Positions 1 through 11,097 are shown, numbered from the stretch's first letter. The stretch: 64,000 bases of DNA from Heloderma charlesbogerti (GCA_026122225.1 JANEZZ010001676.1:496001-560000); one strand, 5' to 3'. Numbers and translations: made by a program. Notes: a model not told the origin generated them from the sequence alone.

Positions 1-155
1 TTCATATTTTTGTACACTTTTGTTTTTTCGTTTGCAACTCAATTGCAAAATTCAGAGAAGTGCACATTCTGAATGACAGCTGAGTTTCGGTTCATGTATT
101 GGTTCAAAAGTGCAAAATGAGGCAAGTGAACCGAAGACATTTCTCCCCCATCCCT
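1..155 (-). mobile_element. AT-rich hAT-like element, partial (cut by window edge)
   Basis: The segment reads, in reverse orientation, like the elements at 5433-5874 and 37039-37505. It shares the blocks 'gttcaaaagtgcaaaatgag' and 'ctcccccatccctg', the latter being the end with the CATCCCT terminus. The other end lies outside the window. Assignment to hAT rests on related copies in this window that carry 8-bp target duplications. Confidence 0.6.
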
Positions 156-264
156 GCTCCATGTGCACATTCTCTGAGACAGGGCAGGCAACCTTTGTCG
201 ACCTTTGGCCACTTTTGGCCACTAGAGAAACTGTCCTGGGCACCACTAAAACATGGCTGCCATG

Positions 265-395
265 AGAGGTACTCACACAGATACACTCACACATACATTC
301 TTTCTCCCTCTCCCTCTCCCTCACACACACACGCATTCTTTCTCCCTCCCTCTCTCCCCCCCCCCTCGCACACACACATCCCAGCTGGCTCCCCC
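265..395. repeat. CA/TC-rich low-complexity tract
   Basis: Alternating runs of CA dinucleotides, CCCTCT and a C homopolymer. The RERERE-like and HTHTHT-like open frames on both strands here come from the simple repeat and are not genes. Confidence 0.9.
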
Positions 396-1030
396 ACTAC
401 AAACTTCTCTCTTTGGCCCTCCCCACAGTTTACCAGAGAAAAGTGACAGGAATCACTTTTTCTTCCCCCCCTTGTTTTCTTGGTGTCTGGGTACACTGCA
501 GAGAAAAGCCTTGGCCTGTGGCTGCCCACCCTCTAGATTTCCTAGGAATGTCTCACCATGTAGCTCAGAGGCATTTATGGGAATGAAGATGGCAGCAAAT
601 GGAGGCCCTCACTTTGCTCTGAAGCAATCCCAGCTGCCAGTAAGAAAATTAAATTTGTATCTCTCTTTCTCCATCTCCATCTCCCTCTCTCTCTCAAAAG
701 TGGGAGAATTAGGGCACCTTGGCGGGAACTAAGAAAGCTGTCCAAGGGCTCATTGCTCTAAGTAACTGGCACTATAGTCCTGCAAAACAGGACAATATTA
801 TCAACTCTAGGGTGTGGATGGGAAAGGGAGAGGCAGAGTGGTGTGCCTAAATCTGCCTAGTGGGTTTGTGCTGAGGTGAGATTTGAATACAGCCCCCCCC
901 CCATCAGCCACAGCACAGCGCCAACTCTGTGGTGAATTCAGTCACTCTTTGCACATCAAGTCCATTTTCTTGCCTGTAATAAAGCACATGTAGTCCACTG
1001 CTCAAAACAAGCATCGATGCCTGAGGATTT
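396..1030. other. No gene recognised; possible SINE scrap
   Basis: Mostly unassigned sequence with a short CT run near 660-695. About 840-930 weakly resembles the box-B side of a tRNA-derived SINE on the minus strand ('gagatttgaatacagcc'). Nothing else is supported. Confidence 0.4.
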
Positions 1031-1038
1031 GTTGTTGT

Positions 1039-1719
1039 TCAGTCGTTCAGTCGTGTCCGACCCTCCGTGACCCCATGGACCACAGCACGCCAGGCCCCCC
1101 TGTCCTGCGCTCTCTCCCAGAGCGTGCTCAAGTTCATATTCATTGCATCCGTGATGCTATCTAGCCATCTCATCCTCTGCCGTCCCCTTCTCCTTTTGCC
1201 TTCAGTCTTTCCCAGCATCAGGGTCTTTTCCAGAGAGTTTTCTCTTCGCATTAGGTGGCCAAAATATTTCAGCTTCAGCTTCAGTATCTGTCCTTCCAAT
1301 GAGCAGTCAGGGTTGATTTCCTTTAGGATGGACTGATTTGACCTCCTTGCAGTCCAGGGGACTCGTAAGAGTCTTCTCCAGCACCACAGTTCGAAAGCAT
1401 CAATTCTTCGGCGCTCAGCCTTCCTTATAGTCCAGCTCTCACAGCCATACGTTGTTACTGGGAAAACCATAGCTTTGATTAGACGGACCTTTGTCGGCAA
1501 GGTGATGTCTCTGCTTCTTACTATGCTGTCCAGGTTTGCCATAGCTTTCCTCCCAAGGAGCAAGCGTCTTTTAATTTCATGGCTACAGTCACCATCTGCG
1601 GTGATCTTGGAGCCCAAGAAAGTAAAATCTGTCACTGCTTCCATTTCTTCCCCTTCTATATGCCAGGAAGTGATGGGGCCAGATGCCATGATCTTCGTTT
1701 TTTTAATGTTGAGTTTCAA
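1039..1719 (-). pseudogene. BovB RT C-terminal region, broken
   Basis: The 226-residue frame contains KIMASGPITSW, FTFLGSKITADGDCSHEIKRRLLLGRKAMANLDS, YGCESWTIRKAERRRIDAFELWCWRRLLRVPWTARRSN and RGRQRMRWLDSITDAMNMNLSTLWE. These are the conserved thumb and C-terminal blocks of BovB. It ends in the element's 3' tail. Confidence 0.9.
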
Positions 1720-2428
1720 ACCAGCTTTTGCACTCTCCTTTCACCCTCAACAAGAGGCTCTTTAGATCCTCTTCGCTTTCTGCCATTAGGGTGGTATCAT
1801 CTGCATATCGGAGGTTGTTGATAATTCTCCCAGCAATCTTAATTCCAACCTGTGATTCATCCAGCCCGGTGTTTCTCATGATGTACTCTGCATATAAGTT
1901 AAATAAGCAGGGTGACAATATGCAGCCTTGTCGTACACCTTTCCCAATTTTGAACCAATCGGTTGTTCCATGTCTGGTTCTTACTGTTGCTTCTTGACCC
2001 TCGTACAGATTTCTCAGGAGACAGGTAAGGTGGTCTGGTACTCCCATCACTTTCAGAATTTGCCACAGTTTGTTGTGATGCACACAATCAAAGGCTTTAG
2101 TGTAGTCAATGAAGCAGAAATAGACGTTTTTCTGGAATTCTCTTGCTTTCTCCATGATGCAGCGAATGTTGGTGATTTGATCTCTAGTTCCTCTGCCTCT
2201 TCGAAACCCAGCGTGTACTTCCAGTAGTTCTCGGTTCGCATACTGCTGAAGCCTAGCTTGTAGGATTTTGAGCATCACCTTGCTGGCATGTGAAATGAGC
2301 GCAATTGTGCGGTAGTTTGAGCACTCTTTGGCGTTGCCCTTCTTTGGAATTGGAATGTAAACTGACCTTTTCCAGTCTTGCGGCCATTGTTGAGTGTTCC
2401 AAATTTGTTGGCATATTGAATGCAGCAC
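1703..2428 (-). pseudogene. BovB reverse transcriptase, broken
   Basis: The 241-residue open segment covers the RT fingers and palm: IPIPKKGNAKECSNYRTIAL, AGFRRGRGTRDQI, FIDYTKAFDCV, GVRQGCILSPCLFN and the catalytic YADD (codons at 1796-1807). The frame is lost near 1735: compared with the copy at 29349 about two bases are missing, so the C-terminal part (MKLNIKKTKIMASG...) continues in another frame from 1719. The enzyme would copy BovB RNA at a nicked chromosomal site, but this copy cannot encode it. Confidence 0.9.
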
Positions 2429-2668
2429 TTTAACAGCATCATCTTTTAGGATTTTAAATAGCTCAGCTGGAATACTGTCATCTCCGCTAGCTTTGTTGTT
2501 ACTAATGCTTCCTAAGGCCCACTTGACTTCACTCTCGAGGATGTCCAGCTCAAGTTCAGTGACCGCACTATCATGGCTATCAGGGACATTCTGATCTTTC
2601 CTGTATAGTTCTTTTGTGTATTCTTGCCACCTCTTCTTAATTTCATCTGCTTCTGTTAGGTCCCTGCC

Positions 2669-3313
2669 TCATTTGTCCTTTATCATGCCTGTCTTTGCAC
2701 AAAACGTTCCCTTGAGATCTCCGATTTTCTTGAAGAGATCTCTAGTCTTTCCCATTCTGTTGTTTTCCTCGATTTCTTTGCATTGTTCATTTAAGAAGGC
2801 CTTCTTGTCTCGCCTTGCTATTCTCTGGAACTCTGCATTCAGTTGGATATATCTTTCCCTTTCTCCCTTGCTTTTCGCTTCCCTTCTTTCCTCAGCGACT
2901 TGTAAAGCCTCATCAGACAGCCACTTGGCTTTCTTGCATTTCTTTTTCTTTGGGATGGATTTCGTTGCTGCCTCCTGAACAATGTTACGGACCTCTGTCC
3001 ATAGTTCCTCAGGCACTCTGTCTATCAGGTCTAATCCCTGAAATCTATTCCTCACCTCCACTGTATATTCATAAGGGATATGATTTAGGTCATACCTGAA
3101 TGGTTTAGTGGTTTTCCCTACGTTCTTCAATTTAAGCCGAAATTTTGCAACAAGAAGCTCATGATCTGAGCCACAGTCAGCTCCAGGTCTTGTTTTTACT
3201 GACTGTATAGAGCTTCTCCATCTTTGGCTGCAAAGGACATAATCAATCTGATTTCGATATGCCTGAGGATACCGGGGACCTATTTTGAACTGCCAGTGCT
3301 TAAATTCTTCCAA
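2669..3313 (-). pseudogene. BovB endonuclease C-terminus and linker, broken
   Basis: This is a 214-residue open segment. The first ~60 residues match the end of the apurinic endonuclease domain, including the SDH motif (CGSDHELL) that normally carries a catalytic His/Asp. The rest is the charged linker before the reverse transcriptase. It ends at a TGA in IKDK where the family normally reads through into GRDLTEA. That text does continue in the same frame just downstream, so this is a nonsense change. Confidence 0.85.
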
Positions 3314-3377
3314 AGGGGAGAATTTAACGAGGACGAGGCCCCTCCAGCCGGCTCAGAAGCCAGATACCCAGAGGAAG

Positions 3378-3567
3378 GAACATCAGAAGCCACCTGATGC
3401 TGAATCAGGCCGTTGGTCCATATAGCTCTGTACTGGCAACACTGACTGGCAGTGGCTCTCTAGGGTTACAGGCAGGAGTCTGTTCCTGTCAGACCTGTAA
3501 ATGCTGAGGATTGAAGCAGCGTCCTGCTTGCATATAAATCTTGTGCTCTACCACTTAGTGCCCCTGC
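3378..3567 (-). mobile_element. tRNA-Ala-derived SINE, degenerate
   Basis: Reverse orientation. It begins with 'aggaacatcagaagcc', passes through 'cactgactggcagtggct' and ends in a decayed tRNA head with 'gtgctctaccacttag' (box A). It is the most diverged of the tRNA-Ala SINE copies here. Confidence 0.75.
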
Positions 3568-4840
3568 CTTCCACCCGATGCCAAAGACATGGTTTGGGTC
3601 AGAATGCGTTTCCCCTCTGCCACCAAAGCACACATATTCATGTTGGGAATATTGCAGCCTCGTCTGCAAGTTACTGGAAGGGGGCAGTGTTGCAGTTAGT
3701 TAATTCATGGGGATTTTGACCACAGTGAGCCTCAGGATCTCTATAGCCTACAGTGTGGTTTCCTGTGGTTTCTTTCTTTTGCTCCTCCCCTACCCACCCA
3801 CCCCGACTTCCACCACTGCTGGGAGCATGTGTGTTTGCTCTCTCACTCCTGCCAGTGTACTGGAACACAAAACAGACTGAACAGACTCTTTTGAAACTCT
3901 ACACTGTACCTGCATTTTACATGCAAGAAGATTTGTGAGTAAAACAGTTTTCTTTCCTTCACAAGAAGGGTGTGGTTTCCTTCATTGTGCTATGATAGCC
4001 TGTGTGCATGTGGGACTGGTAAACACTCATTCTGTTTTGCCTTTTTGCTTTTTCTCTGCTTATTGCCAGGGGGCATCATCACTAAATAATCCCATCAAGG
4101 CACACGTGTGACTTCCTGGTTATTTGACAACACCGAGGGCTGGCTTTGAAAACAAAGTCATGAGGCTAAGCCCTGGTGAGTCCTGTCTCCAATTAGCCCT
4201 TGCTCATAAGTCTCGTGCTCATCCGAGTCTGGGCCAGCAGGATGTCTATGGGAGACAGAGGGTAGCCACATGCTCTGTCTCTGCACCATAACCTGCATAC
4301 ATAACCATCCACTGCTGGCCAGATGAAAACAAGCACACCTGTTTCACATTACAGGAATGAGACAAGCTCTTCAGAGAGTGTGAACAAGCGCTTTCCGTGG
4401 TCTCTGGCATCGTGCCCCACAACAACAGAATTTGGGGAGAAAATCATTCCGTCATAGCAATTGAAATAAGGCAACCTACTACAGCCATCACCCCCATTCT
4501 GACCACATCCTTCGTCCTTCTTCCTTCGTCCTTTTTTTTTTTTTAAATAACATGCAATTTAAAAAGAGACCTCTCAATTGACGACATCTGGATTCCTTAA
4601 AAAAAAACCCTGAGCTTGCAATGCATTTTTCTCAAACATAATTTGAAGTAGGAGCTTTATTATAGACACTCTACTGAAAGATGAACCCTCTTCGGAAACA
4701 GTGGTGAGTGCCTTGCTAAGGAACACCTGCCTCACCACCTCAGCCACACAGGTATGCAAGGTAAGGGCTCTATGTGGAGCAAATCCCCCACTTCCATCAC
4801 TACCACCATTTAGCATTGTTTAAAGCAGAAGAAAATTATA
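3568..4840. other. Unassigned, no gene seen
   Basis: No recognisable element or coding exon. It holds a poly-T run at about 4531-4545. Short open frames here have no recognisable protein content. Confidence 0.4.
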
Positions 4841-5357
4841 CAAGGTGTATGAGAAATTCATTTCCGTTTGGTTTTGACCAGGATTTACCCAGTTCGCACC
4901 TTCAGGACCAAACTTGGACTCAAATGCAATTGGCAGTCAAAGTCTGTAAATTTCTCAGCTTGCAATGTGATTTGTGGACTATAACGACTGTGTCTGACAG
5001 CATGCGTACATTTGAAAAATGTGCTTGAAAAAATATGCAATTCTGAAAAACGCACAAAAATGTGCATACACTTTAAAAACGTACTCAATGGCAGAAGAAC
5101 GCTTACATTTCAAAGATGTACACAATTGATGCTTACCTTAGTTGTGTTTACATGATGCTTTCTTATGGTGTCCATATCAAATTGCAATCTTTGTTTCTTC
5201 TTTTCACTTGAAAATTCATGCGAATGAAAATACGCATGGATTTTCACATGAAAGGAAAAATACAAAGATCGCAATCTGATATGGGCATGGAACAAGCTTT
5301 GAGGTGAAATCTGGAGAACTCTGATGAACTCAAGTTTTGCTTGTACGCACATCTCTA
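4841..5357 (+). mobile_element. AT-rich hAT-like element (TGCACA family)
   Basis: It starts 'caaggtgtatgagaaattc' and ends 'gcttgtacgcacatctcta', a decayed CATCCCTA. The interior is a chain of 'aaaaatgtgcatac'-type units that can pair with one another. It aligns block for block with 7843-8255 and 27489-27917. No convincing target duplication remains. Confidence 0.65.
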
Positions 5358-5432
5358 CAGAAATCCCTGCCTAGAATGTTAGAGGTCATCACCAACTTCA
5401 ATGAGGGGTTTCTAAACCATGTTAGTCCAGGG

Positions 5433-5874
5433 TAGGGATGGGGGAGACATTAATTCACATTTTAATGTGAATTTACTTAATTTTGCACTTTCAAACCATT
5501 ATGCAAACCAAAACTCAGTCATCCTTCAAAATTCACACTTTTCAATGGAATTCTCCAAACAAAGAACACAGACAAAAAAGTGTATATTAGAGAACATACT
5601 GTTCAAATATGTATTAAGTTAGGAAAACGGCTTTCCAAAGAGTGTGTATATTAGGCAAAAATGCATACAAAAACACATGTATTGGGAGAAATGTGCACCA
5701 AAAATGCTTCTGAATTTTAATGCAAAACTTTTAACTTTTAACAAAAGAACACAAAGTATGGGATGAACTTGATGGAACAGTGGATAAATTCTCAAGGTCC
5801 AAAATGAACCAAACATAAGACTGTAAATATGAGAAATGGAGAGAAATCAAAATCGATAGGTTCGTCCATCCCTA
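5433..5874 (+). mobile_element. AT-rich hAT-like element (type 2)
   Basis: The termini are TAGGGATGGGGGAGACATTA at the left and CGTCCATCCCTA at the right, forming the TAGGGATG/CATCCCTA pair. The interior is AT-rich with aaaatgcatacaaaaa-like units. Flanks both contain a CCAGGG block (5427-5432, 5878-5883), but the duplication is not clean. Confidence 0.7.
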
Positions 5875-6289
5875 CAGCCAGGGGGTTTCCTCAGAAGACC
5901 ATCAGGGGTTCTTCAAAGGACTGATCAGCAATCCTGGAGGAAGAGCTTCCCAAAGGGCAGCGGGCACATCTTTACCAACCTTCCTCCAGCATGTGAAGCT
6001 GCCACATTGATGGATGTGTTTTTGGGTGCACTCTCAGAGTGGGGGAGATGAGGCAGACTGGGCCTGGCCAATGCCCCACATGAATGGAGATTGCCCCCTG
6101 GAGCACTTCCCGAAATCCTCCACGACCCACAGAGGCTTGTCGACAGATAAATCAGCACAAAAAGGGTACCCCAAAGCTGCCAAGTTTGAAAACTGCTGCA
6201 TTTAGTCCAAAGAGAGTAGCCATTGTCCTCCTTCTCAGAATCAGCTTCTTGGCAATGCCCCCACCATTGTGTGATTGGGAGCGGGTGGG

Positions 6290-6290
<1 letters not shown>

Positions 6291-6320
<30 letters not shown>
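6291..6320. repeat. (TTTA)n microsatellite
   Basis: About seven perfect TTTA units. Confidence 0.95.
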
Positions 6321-6660
6321 TGTAGCCTCTGGCTTCTATATGAGGAACAAATGCAGAACATTCCTCTATCTCATTGCCTTGATGGAATGACAAAAGCAAA
6401 GCAATAAAACCTGTGTGTATGTGTTTAAGGGGGGGAAATAGAGCTGTAAATTAAATTTCCTTTTAAACCATTTGCTTCCACTTAGAACTCAATGGAAATC
6501 CCAGGATGCTGGCAGAAGTGAAGGACTCACTTGAACAATGATCAGCCCTATAGACACCAAAGGCTCTGCTTCTTGGAGAGACCAAAGAAAGCTGCAGGGC
6601 AGGCTGAGCAGGGAGGTGCTGGCACGTTCTTAGGGAATCAAGGGCAAATTTTATGCCTCC
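6321..6660. other. Unassigned
   Basis: No recognised element. An AT-rich stretch is followed by ordinary unique-looking sequence. Confidence 0.35.
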
Positions 6661-6664
6661 ACAG

Positions 6665-6990
6665 AGAGCACTGCGGTGTAGTGGTTAGAACAGTGGTTAG
6701 AGCAGGGAAGGGGAACACGCAACTCCAAAAGTTGTTGGGCTATAACTCCCATCATTCTGCACCATTGGCTATGCTGGCTCGAGTTGATGGGAGTTGCATC
6801 CCAACAGCCTTTGGAGGTTGTTGAGATGCCATGCATTCCAACATCTGGAGGGCCATGCATCCCCCACCCTTGGGGTAGTTAGTCAGACTAGGCTGGGGAA
6901 GGCTCGAGTTCAAATCACATCTCAGCTGTGATACTCTCCCTGGGTGGCCTCAGGCCAGCACAGAGTAAGGGTGGGGTATTAATGTTTTTT
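6665..6990 (+). mobile_element. MIR-like tRNA SINE interrupted by a hAT MITE
   Basis: The head reads 'gtgtagtggttagaacagtg' (box A). After the MITE the body resumes with 'ctcgagttcaaatcacatct' and 'gggtggcctcaggccag'. This is the same SINE family as 62404-62638. Confidence 0.7.
6703..6872. mobile_element. Palindromic hAT-like MITE inside the SINE
   Basis: The left end is CAGGGAAGGGGAAC and the right end reads CAAGGGTGGGGG in reverse complement. The arms contain 'ctataactcccatcattctg' and its inverse 'gatgggagttgcatccc'. Flanks GGTTAGAG and GGGTAGTT agree at 5 of 8 positions, so the target duplication is only weakly supported. Confidence 0.65.
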
Positions 6991-7239
6991 ATATACACAC
7001 CATAAATTAGTAACGCAGCAAAGATATGTGCATTCTCCTACAAAGCCTTGTAGCTCATTAATCCAAACAAAAGGAGTTTTCTTCAACCATTCAAATGCGC
7101 AGTAGAAAACTAAACTCAAACCTTCAACACATCTGCAATAGGTTAAAAGCTGTTCTTATTGTGCTTACCATTTCTAAATGTTTCAGTTGTTAGTACACCA
7201 TCCTCAGTGCCAGAGCTCCAGGGCTGCTTCACCCAACCC

Positions 7240-7600
7240 CTTAAAGGCATTCATGTGCAAATCGAAGATTGCTCCAACTCAGGTCTGTATCAGATGGCAA
7301 GTTTTGTTTTTCTCTTTTCACACGAAAATCCATGCATATTTTCATGTACACATTGGTTGTGCACATCTTTGAAATGTACACATTCTTCTCCCATTGATTG
7401 AATGTATTTGTGGGCATTTTTTAAAAGTACGCATTTTTTCATGCACATTTTTCAAATGTATGCACATGTCAGATGCTTTGTTTTTTGTTCTGTGAATGAC
7501 AAAAACTTGTGCTTTTGAAAAATGCACACAAATACACCTAATCAATCGTAGAAGAATGTGAAGGGAGTCTCTACTCACGTAAAGCAGGATCCCAGATCGG
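7240..7600 (-). mobile_element. AT-rich hAT-like fragment (TGCACA family)
   Basis: It carries inverted blocks of the 27489-27917 family: 'gcacatctttgaaatgtaca', 'tttcatgcacatttttc' and 'tgaaaaatgcacaca'. Clean termini are missing. It appears rearranged or doubled head to head. Confidence 0.55.
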
Positions 7601-7842
7601 ATGGAGAGTTCTACTTGGATTCAAGCGAACATGAGTCAAGACCGTCTTTAGACCCTCCCCCTCTATGCAGTGAGGGCAGGAACTGGGAGGTGGGGTGGGG
7701 ATGGAGCATGCAGGGATGAAGGGATGGGACCTTCAGGTTTTTGGACCCTGAATATTTGAACAGGGCTTCTGGTTTCAGGCAACAATATATCTGGTAAAAC
7801 CAAACTAATATTATGCAGCTTTGGTTACTAGGCAATCTTGGC

Positions 7843-8255
7843 TTGGGATGTTTGAGAAATTCGTTTAGTTCATTTTTTATCAGAATTTACCCAGTTTGCA
7901 CCTTCCGGACTGAACACAGAGTCAGATGCAAACTGCTGTCGAAGTCTGTACGTTTCCAAGCTTTCAATGTGATTCATGGACCCCAAAAATACATATGGCA
8001 GTATGCCTACATTTGTAAAATGTGCAAGAAAATGCGTACTTTTGTAAAATGCGCAAAATACACTTTAATCACTGGGAGAAGAATGTGCACATTTCAAAGA
8101 CATCCACAATTGACACATGCATTTGGAAAAATATGCGTGAAAATATGAAAAGAGAAGAAAAGCTCAGTCAGATATGGACTTGATTTGGAATGAGCTCCAA
8201 GATGGAATTTGGAGAACGTCTGCAAGCTCAAGTTTTGCTGATTCACACATCCCTA
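7843..8255 (+). mobile_element. AT-rich hAT-like element (TGCACA family)
   Basis: It starts TTGGGATGTTTGAGAAATTC and ends ATTCACACATCCCTA, with an interior like 27489-27917 ('cattttttatcagaattta', 'tgtgcacatttcaaagac'). The termini are clear, but flanking octamers match at only 4 of 8 positions. Confidence 0.75.
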
Positions 8256-8263
8256 CTGTAGAC

Positions 8264-8398
8264 ACTGACTGGCATCAGAGGCTCTCTAGAATTTCAGGCA
8301 GAGGTTTTCTCCTAGTCCTGCCTGGAGATGCTGCCAGGGATTGAACCTGGGACTTTCTGCATGAAAAGCAGGGGCTCTACCAGTGAGCTACGGTCCCT
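8264..8398 (-). mobile_element. tRNA-Ala-derived SINE, 3' part missing
   Basis: Reverse orientation. It has 'ggattgaacctgggac' (box B), 'tttctgcatgaaaagcagg' (anticodon-stem region) and 'ctctaccagtgagctac' (box A). The 3' third is absent where it abuts the preceding hAT element. Confidence 0.85.
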
Positions 8399-8887
8399 TC
8401 TTGCTGCTCCAGCAATGGCATCACTATTATGAGTAAACACTTATGTTCTTCAGGTGTGTGGCTGTATCAGAGTGGACAACAGCAAATGTGCAGAGGCTGA
8501 CATTCCCAAACCCTTCCCGGCCCTCCCTCGGGGCTGCCCTCAGAATTCCGGGTTGGGTCCACACCAACAGAACCTGGTGCAGGGATGTGTGTGAAAGAGC
8601 ATGTCCGTGACCCAGGCCTCAGTTGCCCCAGATAGTTCAAGCATAATAACAAGAATCTCTTAAAAATAGAATCACTTCAAAGGGCTGCAGCTTCCTACCC
8701 GATAACATCAGGAGGCAGAAGAATCAAAGGCTTCTTTCCCGGGGCCCCAATGCAGGAAAAGGACAAAAATAAAAATTGCTTCCTTTAAAGCTCTCCAGTT
8801 GGACAAAAAGTACATTGCAGCCCTACAGAAATTAGACTGGGGGTGTCATAATAGGTTTCTGTTGTTCATCACAAAATAATCAATCTG
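8399..8887. other. Unassigned
   Basis: No repeat family or coding exon recognised. Confidence 0.35.
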
Positions 8888-8895
8888 CCATAGAC

Positions 8896-9023
8896 CAGCC
8901 TTCCCCAACATGGCTCCCTCCAGATTGGTTAGACTACAGCTCCCATCACCACCAGCCATCTGTGTGGGGATGATGAGAATTGTAGTCTGAAACATCTTAA
9001 GAGCACCAGGTTGGGGAAAGTTG
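8896..9023. mobile_element. Palindromic hAT-like MITE (CAGCCTTCCCCAAC type)
   Basis: Near-full palindrome, starting CAGCCTTCCCCAACATGG and ending CCAGGTTGGGGAAAGTTG. The middle reads 'gactacagctcccatcac' against 'gatgagaattgtagtc'. Flanking octamers CCATAGAC and CTACAGAT match at 5 of 8, and all differences are C/T changes. Confidence 0.8.
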
Positions 9024-9068
9024 CTACAGATACTGATACATAGCCAGTTCTTACATCAATGTGTCCTT

Positions 9069-9700
9069 TTCACGGTTTTTATTTATTTGTTTGATTTGTA
9101 CCCTGCCTTTCTACCAAGACCAATGGCACTCGAGGCAGATTACCATCATATAAAAATCAATTAAAACAATAATATCACAGATGCATTAAAACACAACAGT
9201 CACAGAATAAAAACAGCATCCAAACCAACAGACCCGCTTACACACCAGAGCTCTGCTTGAACAAAAACATCTTTGTCTCTGGCAGGACAGCGGAGTGGAA
9301 GCAAGACTAGCTTCCCTCTGCAGGGAGTTCCACAGCTTGGGAGCGGCCACCAAGAAGGCCCTCTCTTGCCTTGCCAGCAAACACGCATCTAAAGATGGCA
9401 GTGTTGAGAACGGGCCTCTCCCATAGATCTTAAAACCCCAGCAGGCTCATATGGGAGAAGGCAGTCTTTCAGGTAGCCTGCTCCCAAGTTGTATGGGGCT
9501 TTACATAACCAGCATTTTCAGTTTCTGCCCAGAAATACACCAGTAGCCAGTGAAGCTGGTGTAACAAGGGAGGCGCGTGCTCCCAGTAACTGGCCCTGGT
9601 CAACAGTCTGGCTGCAGCATTCTGGACCAGCTGAAGTTTCTGAACAGTTTTTGAAGGCAGCCCCACATAGAGCATGTTACATTAGTCCAAATGGGATGTA
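9069..9700 (-). mobile_element. L2-like LINE remnant, 3' region
   Basis: The minus-strand translation contains KLQLVQNAAARLLTRASYWE and LHQLHWLLV, a typical L2 RT C-terminal block. Further along it has AFLVAAPKLWNSLQRE. The end with the AT-rich tail is near 9069. It is broken by multiple stops and frameshifts and non-functional. Confidence 0.75.
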
Positions 9701-9779
9701 ACTAAGGCATGCATGACCATGGCCAGATCATGGTACCTTAAAGGAATTGGGTATTTGAAACCAGCATTCACTTCTACTG

Positions 9780-9890
9780 AAATTTTAAGTTATAGTGCTG
9801 TTGATCCAAGCCTGGACACCTGGGTTCAAATCCCAGGTGTGGCCTCAAGTGAGTCATCACTGCTCACCCGCAAGTGAGGGTGAACATCCC
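9780..9890 (+). mobile_element. Possible MIR-like SINE fragment
   Basis: It contains 'acctgggttcaaatccca' (box B-like), then 'gtggcctcaagtgagtcatc', matching the middle of the MIR-like SINE. It is short and diverged. Confidence 0.4.
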
Positions 9891-9943
9891 CCCTGAAATG
9901 TGTTACCATATATCAGCAATCAAGGGGAACAAATCTGCATAAC

Positions 9944-10650
9944 TGTCCTGCCCCAACTGGAGTCCTCCTCCTCAGAGGAGGAGCTAGAGGCCCAGAAGCC
10001 CAGGGTAGCCCAGACCAGGGACTGCCCCCAGACCCACAGGAGCCTGAACCCTCATGGGAGGTGGCTGCAGGGCCATCCCTGGCAAAAGAAAGGCAGAGGC
10101 TGAACCACCCCCTGATCCCCGGAGCGTCATCGCCTCAAGCGACAGGCTAGCAGAGCTCCTGTGCAAAGGGGTGCTCGCCTCCAGAAAAGGTCTCCTCAGG
10201 AGAAAGGGACTCTGTAGGCTGCAGCTGAGCTCTGGCTTTGGGCTTAAAAGCCGTCACTGGAAACCCAGCCAGGGTTGGAACAACTTGGTTGGTCCAGCCT
10301 CTGCCGTGTACCTTTCCTCCTGGTTTGTGCCCTGTGACTGATGCTCTGTTTCCTGCCCTTTTGGACTGCTCAGCGACCCTGCCTCGGGACTGCGTGATGT
10401 ACCTGACTGCTTTATTGTGTTTGACCTTGTGCTTGTTATCTTGGCTACTCCTGCTGCCGCCTGATCACTGTTGCCTGCCTGACTGCCTGTGTTCTGACCT
10501 CTGCCTGGATTTTGACCACTCCTGCCTTAGCTTAAACCTCCTTGGACCGAGACCTGTGTGCTTGACCATCTGCTTGCCAACTTGACTACTCTATTGCCTC
10601 GCTCCCTGTACTTGCTTGCAAAGAGCCAAGACTCGATCCAGAGCAGGACA
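9944..10650 (+). mobile_element. Solo LTR of an LTR retrotransposon
   Basis: The 707-bp segment starts TGTCCTGC and ends GCAGGACA, a perfect 8-bp terminal inverted repeat beginning TG and ending CA. It is flanked on both sides by ATAAC (9939-9943 and 10651-10655), a perfect 5-bp target duplication. A TATA-like TTAAAA lies near 10244. No internal gag or pol and no second LTR are present, so it is a solo LTR left by recombination. The 5-bp duplication fits Ty3/gypsy and some endogenous retrovirus classes, and the family is not resolved. Orientation is inferred from the TATA-like box. Confidence 0.85.
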
Positions 10651-10726
10651 ATAACGTATAGTAACCATGGCACATGCTGTGACCCTAAATACACTTACTG
10701 GAAAGGAAATCCCATTGGATGCAGCA

Positions 10727-11097
10727 GGGCAGGGGTTTGGAACCTTTGTCAGCCCAAGGGCCAAATCCCGTTTCACAGAAGCTCTCGGGGGTGTGTGTGT
10801 GTGTGTGTGTGAGCATTGTAATGGCAGGTGGGGATGTAGGCTAAAGGGGTGGGCCTAAAATACCAGCCTATTTTAGCTTCAAGCTCTTCCTGCCAGTAAC
10901 CCAGCTTCAGGAGATGGCGTTTAAACCTTTTAGAATGTGGGGAAACCAGCCAAAAAGCTGGGAAAACACCAAATGGTTGGTGGTCCAGGGGAAAGGGGTG
11001 GAGCAAAGGAAAGGGGTGTGGCCATCGGGGGAACCATGGAGGGCCAGATTGGGGCCCCAGACAGGCTGGATTTGGCCCCCGGGCCTGAGGTTCTGTT
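10727..11097 (+). mobile_element. hAT-like non-autonomous element (GGCCAAA family)
   Basis: It begins 'ggggtttggaacctttgtca' and ends 'gggcctgaggttctg'. It shares ordered blocks ('ttcttcctgccagtaac', 'aaccttttagaatgtgggg') with 43603-43960, 46875-47310 and, inverted, 20805-21095. A (GT)n tract lies inside at 10789-10811. Confidence 0.6.
10789..10811. repeat. (GT)n microsatellite
   Basis: Uninterrupted GT dinucleotides inside a transposon copy. Confidence 0.9.

Larger units (their letters stand above)
1031..3315 (-). mobile_element. BovB (RTE clade) LINE, 5'-truncated, copy 1
   Basis: Read on the minus strand, the translated fragments run in order: the C-terminal part of an APE-type endonuclease (NQIDYVLCSQRW...CGSDHELLVAKF), the inter-domain segment, the reverse transcriptase, and the C-terminal region ending HLMRRENSLEKTLMLGKTEG. 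The 3' end is the characteristic BovB tail with CGACTGAACGACTGAACAAC next to a (TTG)n run on the plus strand. Intact BovB is about 3.2 kb, so the 5' untranslated region and most of the endonuclease are missing, as expected for incomplete target-primed reverse transcription. A premature stop and at least one frameshift (near 1735) make it dead. The 5' limit is approximate. Confidence 0.95.

Noticed and set aside
52..529. Open frames with RERERE or THTHTH composition on both strands
   Set aside because: They are translations of CA/TC simple repeats with no family content.
4841..5365. 8-bp TSD for the element at 4841-5357
   Set aside because: Flanks AAATTATA and CAGAAATC do not match. The boundary is kept on family similarity alone.
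9944..10650. Cellular proline/leucine-rich protein in the 10238-10585 frame
   Set aside because: The frame lies wholly inside the solo LTR and shows only low-complexity Leu/Cys content.
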